Origin: Astragalus membranaceus
Lineage: Eukaryota; Streptophyta; Magnoliopsida; Fabales; Fabaceae
NCBI GenBank assembly: GCA_039519185.1
Contig: CM076846.1
Coordinates: forward strand, 151,542,605 to 151,606,604
DNA: 64,000 nucleotides
Reading direction: 5' to 3'
Positions 58,656-64,000 of this stretch are shown in pieces. The notes under the pieces were generated by a model that saw nothing but the letters and a program-made list of their open reading frames with translations, was not told where the DNA came from and did no database searches. The translations under genes and the position numbers were made by a program. Positions within the stretch are counted from its first letter, which is position 1; each line of letters starts with the position of its first letter.

Positions 58656-58819
58656 TTTATAAATTAGGTGGAATTTGATTTGAAACTGGTTTTTGATTTG
58701 GAATTTTATTTGGAAGTTTGTTGTTGGTTGCTGGTTGTTTGTTATTTGGTTTCTGGTTGCAGGGAGCTGGGAATTGGTAATATAGAAGAAGCAGACAAGA
58801 AATTCTTTAGAAAAGAATT

Positions 58820-59230
58820 AGGCATAAGGAGCGCTTTTACAAGAAAGCGCTACTCTTGGTACATGCGCTAAGACCATAAGGAGCGGTTTTACAAGAAAGC
58901 GCTACTCTTGGTTACATGCGCTAAGACCATAAGCAGCGCTTGATACAAAAAGCGCTACCTATGGTCTAAGCGCATCCGGGAATAATGAGCGCTTTAACAA
59001 AAAAGCGCTACTATTGCTTAGATGCGCTAAGACCATAAGTAGCGCTTTTTATAGAAAGCGCTACCTATGGTCTAATTAAGCGCATCTGAGAATAAGGAGC
59101 GCTTACACTAAAAAGTGCTCCTCTTGCCTGTTCATTGGTAGCGCTTTTCGAGCGCTACCTTTGGCGAATTAGCAACAGGAGCGCAAGCTTTAGGAGCGCC
59201 GAAAGCGCTACTGATAGCCAAAAAAAAGCG
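58820..59230. repeat. CACTA right subterminal repeats (AGCGCT)
   Basis: Around 20 AGCGCT-type words, including a roughly 65-bp unit (TAAGGAGCG.TTTTACAAGAAA then GCGCTACTCTTGG...CATGCGCTAAGACCA) repeated about four times with drift. Confidence 0.85.
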
Positions 59231-59260
59231 CTCTCAATCCCCAAATCTGTTGTAGTGGAA

Positions 59261-59817
59261 GGATCTTCGACATAAAACATTTGCATTGCTAGATTTGACA
59301 CGATGAAAGCTCATCCTTAAAACTTGCCTTTTTTGAATCAAGACAAGTGATAAGTCTTACCCCTCAATAATTTTAATAACAAACAAAATAAAAGAGAACA
59401 ATATATCTATCTTAAGGTAATGTAACATGTCTTTTAAAGTGCGTGGAATGTTATTTGCACAGTCTCATATTAAGCAAATACAAATTCACACTATGCATAC
59501 CTACTTCAAATTCTTTCAAGTTTAAAAGTTACTCCGTTTGTAAAAATTAGTTACATTTCTTGCAACACATCTTTCTTTGTGAAACTAATTTGTAATAGGC
59601 AACGATAGACTAACTACCTCAAAGGTTTGATTATACTATTTGTTTTGAGAAATTGAGATTTGTAATACTCTCAAAGGTAATTGTAGTGATCTTAAAAAAA
59701 TACAACAAAATAAATAAGATTAGGTAATTTATTTTAAAATTATATGGTGCTGGGAAAGATTATATTTTTAATGGTTAAACCTTATTTATATTTTGTAGTC
59801 TTAAAAAATACAAAAAC
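59261..59817. other. Intergenic, nothing recognised
   Basis: AT-rich sequence flanking the CACTA, with no gene or repeat recognised. Confidence 0.5.
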
Positions 59818-60618
59818 TGTAACATCCTTAATCTTCTAGTCGACTTCAAAGATTAGTATTTACTTTAGTATTGAATATTAGAGAACACTTAAGTGTCTTT
59901 GGACCGAGCGAATTAAATTCGACTCTTAAAGACTCAATAAACAAACCTTTAGTATCCTTCTGATACTAATCCTGAAATCCTATTTGGGAAATCGTAAGAG
60001 TCAGTAAGTCCATTCGAGTATGAAACATACACTTATCTCAACACTGATATATAAACCCTTAGTAAAATCCATTATTAAATATATTAAATAAAAAAATATA
60101 TCTACTTCTTGAATTTTGTTCAAGTAACATATTATTTCTTATATGTAAGTTTACCAAAATATAATCACATTGATGAATGTGGAAACACATGGTTATCACA
60201 ATACAACCTATTATATCAAAACCATGATCATTTTACTAAAATGCCATAGGCTCACTCAATTTAGCAAATTACATATAAACAAATGCTCTTTAATCTTCAA
60301 TATAAAATTTCTGGGCTTAATAGTAAAATTCTGCCTCCTATTTACACCTCCTCTTCTACTTAACTAGATTCTAATGACAACACTACCCTAAATGCTCAAC
60401 CAAATACAAAACCAAACACAATAAAAGTGAAACATATAAGTAGACCAGAGGGAACATTAATGTTTTATTAGTAACTCAAATCAATCACTCAAAGACACTT
60501 AACATTTTTGAATAAAGCAACTATACGTTACTACTCAAAGGAATTAAATAACTATTTTGGAATTACAAATTACACGATAACACTCGAAGTAATTTGTTTA
60601 ATTACTTTGAGCGTTACA
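59818..60618. mobile_element. Possible solo LTR, 801 bp
   Basis: Starts TGTAACATCC and ends GAGCGTTACA, the TGTAACA...GTTACA pattern of the gypsy LTRs in this window. The flanks share AAAC (59814-59817 and 60619-60622). Plant gypsy elements usually make 5-bp duplications, so this is tentative. It has no clear similarity to the other LTRs by eye. Confidence 0.4.
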
Positions 60619-61873
60619 AAACAAATGTTGTTAGGATACAAATATGTTACTTTTATCAAAATTAGAGATAAAAATGAATAAAATTCTAATAAAATAGATC
60701 TATGGAATTATGAATGAAGATATTTTTTGTTAGTAATGAGGATATTTAACCTTTTTTTTGACAGAAAAGATAATTTATTCAAAAGGAAAGGTTAGGCCCA
60801 AAATCTGATGCATAGCCCATATTTAACCTATATTTAGATTCACTTTAAAGTTAATATTTTTATATTCTTGGTTCACCTAAAGTATTTGTTTACTATTATT
60901 GGTTCCATCAAACTGTTTTTCCCGACACTTCTTGACCAAGGAAGCTGATTGCTTTGCTTGACTTATATTTTACAAAATTGAGATCCAAGCAATATACTAA
61001 TTAAAAGGGATTCTCTGATCTAGAAGGACACACCAAACCCTGTCATTCTCTCAGAGGAATCTATTACATTATAATTATCCTATATACTTTTTTCAAATAA
61101 AATTAAGAGGATGCATGTATATATTATTTTAATTTTAATTTAATAAATCACTTACTTAATATGCATAGCTTAGGATCCCTCTCACATTCACATACCAAGT
61201 CATGAAAGTGAAAATTTCAATACCTAAAAAGACATGTGAGTTTGTTTTTTGCGCATTACACATGTGGCAACCAAACAAAAAAAAGGAACGGGTACATAAT
61301 CCAACAACAAGTCCAAAACATACAAAAATAAAATAAAATAAAAAATCAAAAGTTAGGACCAGTTTACTTCCTTCTCTTATTTTCTATTTTTATTTTCACC
61401 TATATCTATCAAAATTAATAGATATAGTAGGAAAAAAATCTACTATTATTGTTATTATCTTAATGTTTTTGATATATTACCAATTTACTGTATTTCCCAC
61501 AGGACCAAAAAATTAAATCAAACATATAGTAGAATTAACTCAAAGAGGTTGACCAAATAGATGATGACATGATTTATATCGTACACAAGTCGTGAGCAGG
61601 GTTGGTCCAACATCTATTGGAGCTTAAAAATCTTAAAGTGAGACCAAAAAATTCGATCATTTATCCAAAAAAATGCTCAAAACATTACAACAAATTGTGT
61701 GTACAATAGGTGCATCTAAGGGTCTCTCAAAAAAAGATTCAAAGGTTGACCTTTATTATTTTTAGTAAAAAATTGAATTTTATAATAATAAAAAATAAAA
61801 AATAAAAAAATATTAAGATGATCCACCGTTGGACTCGGTCCATATTAGACATCCCTGTGTACAACAATTACAA
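60619..61873. other. Intergenic, nothing recognised
   Basis: AT-rich sequence with no open frame or repeat end recognised. Confidence 0.5.
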
Positions 61874-61882
61874 CAAAATGAT

Positions 61883-63076
61883 GGGGTTTTTTTTGTACCC
61901 CATCATCTCCCTATCTACCCCCACATAAAAGTGAAATCCGAAAATACCCCTGCCCAATTTTCAATTCGCTCGGATTTACCTCCATTTGAGGTAAATCCGC
62001 TTTGTTATTTTTAAAGTCGGATTTACCTCATATGGGGGTGCCCAATAGGTAAATCCGATTTCAAAAATAACAAAGCGGATTTACCTTAGCTGGAGGTAAA
62101 TCCGCTTTGTTATTTTGGAAATCGGATTTACCTAGTGGGTCCATAAATCCGATTTCCCTAAAAAAAGAGAAAATCAGATTTATCCCACCTAAGGTAAATC
62201 CGATTTCCCTAAAAAAAAGAAAATCGGATTTATCCCACCTAAGGTAAATCCGATTTTGTTATTAAAAAAAATTGTTTTTTATTTAATTTTTTAAAAAAGT
62301 TATAAAATGCTACTAAAAATCCGTTAAACAGCCAAAACTAATCCAAAAATTATAAAAACACCACTAAAAATCTAATAAAACCAAAATAAAGTTATGCAAG
62401 TTTTTTCAGATTTTTTGGAGATTATGAAAAATTAAAAAAATTAATAAAAAATAGTAAACGATGGAATTTGGGATTTTGAGGTCCCCACTCCTAAAAGAAG
62501 TCACTTCTTCAGGAGTATTGATCCTTGATATTTTTCGGATTTAAAGAATGTGGTTTCATTACAATTTGAGTAGATTGCCCGAAAACTGAATTTTTAGCCT
62601 AAATTTTTAACCAAAAGACGGTCGAAATTTGTTTCTAAAATTTTGACTGATTTATTTATTTATTAATTAGGTTAACAAAGCGGATTTACCCCCACATAAG
62701 ATAAATTCGCTTTGGTTATTTTTAAAATCGGATTTACCTTATATGATGGGGTAGATCCGCTTTTAAAAATAACAAATCGGATTTACCCCCACTTAAGGTA
62801 AATCCGATTTGTTATTTTTAAAAGCGGATCTACCCCATCATATAAGGTAAATCCGATTTTAATTTTTTAAAATTTTTAGTGGAAATCGGATTTACCTAAA
62901 TCCGATTTAAATTTTTTAAATTTTTTAGTGGAAATCGGATTTACCTAAATCCGATTTCCAAAAAAAAATTGAAATCAGGATACGTTCGGGATTTTTAAAT
63001 TTTGTTAAGGGCAATTGCGTCTTTTCAGAGGGTCGATGGGGGTAGCTAGGGAGATGATGGGGGTACAAAAAAACCC
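61883..63076. mobile_element. Foldback element, GGATTTACC family, copy 2 (Mutator-like)
   Basis: Left end GGGGTTTTTTTTGTACCCC, right end GGGGGTACAAAAAAACCC. A perfect 9-bp target duplication CAAAATGAT lies at 61874-61882 and 63077-63085, which points to the Mutator superfamily. The arms contain many GGATTTACC/GGTAAATCC words in both orientations. The centre (62270-62530) matches copy 1 at 32640-32890. No transposase. Confidence 0.9.
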
Positions 63077-63329
63077 CAAAATGATCCAAACTAGGATTTG
63101 AAACAAGTCCACAAGTCAAAAAGCATTCTATTATACCATACGAGCTAAACAAGTTTGCTATGCATCAAAGGACTTTAGTAAAATCTCAAGTAAAAACTAA
63201 AAATTTGAGGTCTTTTTTTGTTGATATAATTGTGAGGTCCAAAGTCTTAGCATGGACCTTGGGCTAGCCTTACTAGATCGTGAGATCAAATTTTCACTAG
63301 TCATTTTAGGATGAGGTAAATATAATTTT

Positions 63330-63398
63330 TTTTATAAGTGATTTTTTTAATGAAATCTTTATAAGTGATTTTTTTTTATGAAATCTTTATAAGTGCTT
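63330..63398. repeat. Short tandem repeat, about 33 bp unit
   Basis: Two to three copies of TTTATAAGTGATTTTTTT followed by ATGAAATC. Confidence 0.6.
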
Positions 63399-63404
63399 GT
63401 TTAA

Positions 63405-63564
63405 GTGTCTGTTTGGATGGGTAGTGAAACTGTCACGTTGAACTAAAATCACGACAAAATTCTCACTCCGATGTAGAAGCTACATGTTGTTGCTTCTACA
63501 TTTCCCCAACCAAAGAAGGTCAAGACTCGTGTTTGCACGTGCAAACGCCAAACCAAACACACAC
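63405..63564. mobile_element. Small MITE, 160 bp
   Basis: Imperfect inverted ends GTGTCTGTTTGGATGG and CCAAACCAAACACACAC. TTAA flanks both sides (63401-63404, 63565-63568). The GTGT(C/G)TGTTTGG terminus is a common plant MITE type. Superfamily not assigned. Confidence 0.55.
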
Positions 63565-63568
63565 TTAA

Positions 63569-64000
63569 GTATGAAAGTTGTTTCAGTTTTAGTTTTAGAT
63601 TGTGATTTCATAATTCATTACCCAGTACTCTGAAATTTCTTATATAAAAAAAAATATAGAAATACTATTGTAGAAAAAACTTTAGGAAATTAATATGAAT
63701 TTGGTGTTTAGAATGAAGGAGGGGACCGCAGACCTAAAAGAAGCTTTCAAACATTGGAAAGTGACTATTTTGAAGAGCATGTGAGTGAGGGCCCAAAAGC
63801 TTGTATTTGCACTTATGCTAAGTTTTTTAGTGGTGCCTATCCCTTTCAAACCTTAACTTTTTATGGCCATCCATCTTAATTTCTGCACAAAGCTGCCATC
63901 TTGGCTCTGCTTCCTGGGATTCCACAGCTGGTCCTCTACCAGAAAGCATGGATACCCCTTTCCATTCCATAAATTGCTTTCACTTCATTGTTTCATTTCA
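63569..64000. other. Right edge, no gene assigned
   Basis: The last 300 bp are less AT-rich and include CAAAGCTGCCATCTTGGCTC and CTTTCCATTCCATAAATTGC phrases. This could be the start of a promoter for a gene beyond the window, but nothing here proves it. Confidence 0.3.

Larger units (their letters stand above)
53913..59257 (+). mobile_element. Complete CACTA transposon, 5345 bp
   Basis: Left end CACTACGCCAAAAGC and right end ...TCTGTTGTAGTG, with a perfect 3-bp target duplication GAA at 53910-53912 and 59258-59260. Both ends carry arrays of AGCGCT-containing words. The inside has a GC-rich leader region with a captured host exon (54827-54946), a multi-exon gene ending in a Ulp1-type protease domain (55152-58465) and a TA microsatellite. 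There is no TNP2/DDE transposase, so it would depend on a transposase from elsewhere. Confidence 0.93.

Noticed and set aside
1..64000. CRISPR array or prokaryotic operon
   Set aside because: The periodic repeats are 2.5-kb LTR units or short simple repeats, and splice sites, CACTA, Helitron and LTR elements show this is plant nuclear DNA.
63700..64000. Possible microRNA precursor or gene start at the right edge
   Set aside because: No convincing fold-back or known mature sequence was recognised, and there is no start codon with a coding frame before the window ends.

Overview
The window looks like a transposon-packed intergenic stretch of a dicot nuclear genome, most likely a legume. It is AT-rich and contains no intact host gene that I can recognise. 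The legume guess rests on an Ogre-type giant Ty3/gypsy LTR (minus-strand start TGTCATACCC, tRNA-Arg-type primer binding site) together with the mix of Tat-lineage gypsy, CACTA, Mutator-like foldback and Helitron sequences. Species cannot be fixed from this sequence alone.

Layout. 1-6949: the 5' end of an Ogre-like element on the minus strand (leader, primer binding site, 3035-bp 5' LTR). 6950-14119: the 3' part of a CACTA transposon with a frameshifted gene and a nested solo LTR. 14120-16239: a degraded gypsy 3' internal fragment with a hAT-type MITE. 16240-28554: the most striking feature, a tandem array of five near-identical 2219-bp LTRs separated by four 305-bp non-coding internal segments, flanked as a whole by one perfect 5-bp target duplication and placed 3 bp inside the 3' LTR (28557-31161) of another gypsy element. 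31260-34260: three adjacent foldback elements. 36139-38755: a gutted Ty1/copia element with a second, 1177-bp copia inserted in its 3' LTR; the inserted one has non-canonical TA...TA termini and an in-frame gag to RNase H C-terminus fusion. 39342-39718: a solo LTR. 39733-45477: a probable Helitron on the minus strand. 45726-51249: a decayed Tat-lineage gypsy element interrupted by a small CACTA. 51723-53403: a mariner-like MITE and a Mutator-like element with captured-looking GC-rich filler. 53913-59257: a complete CACTA (3-bp duplication GAA) with a multi-exon Ulp1-protease ORF and a captured exon of a host arginine-biosynthesis gene. 59261-64000: AT-rich sequence with a possible solo LTR, a second copy of a foldback family with a perfect 9-bp duplication, and a small MITE.

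Nothing here works as a pathway. The genes are transposon genes in various states of decay, and the main information is the nesting order, the target duplications and the signs of capture, deletion and methylation-type mutation. Exact boundaries are given where target duplications or terminal motifs could be read; others are approximate and say so. All comparisons were by eye, and family assignments come from motif recognition, not database searches.
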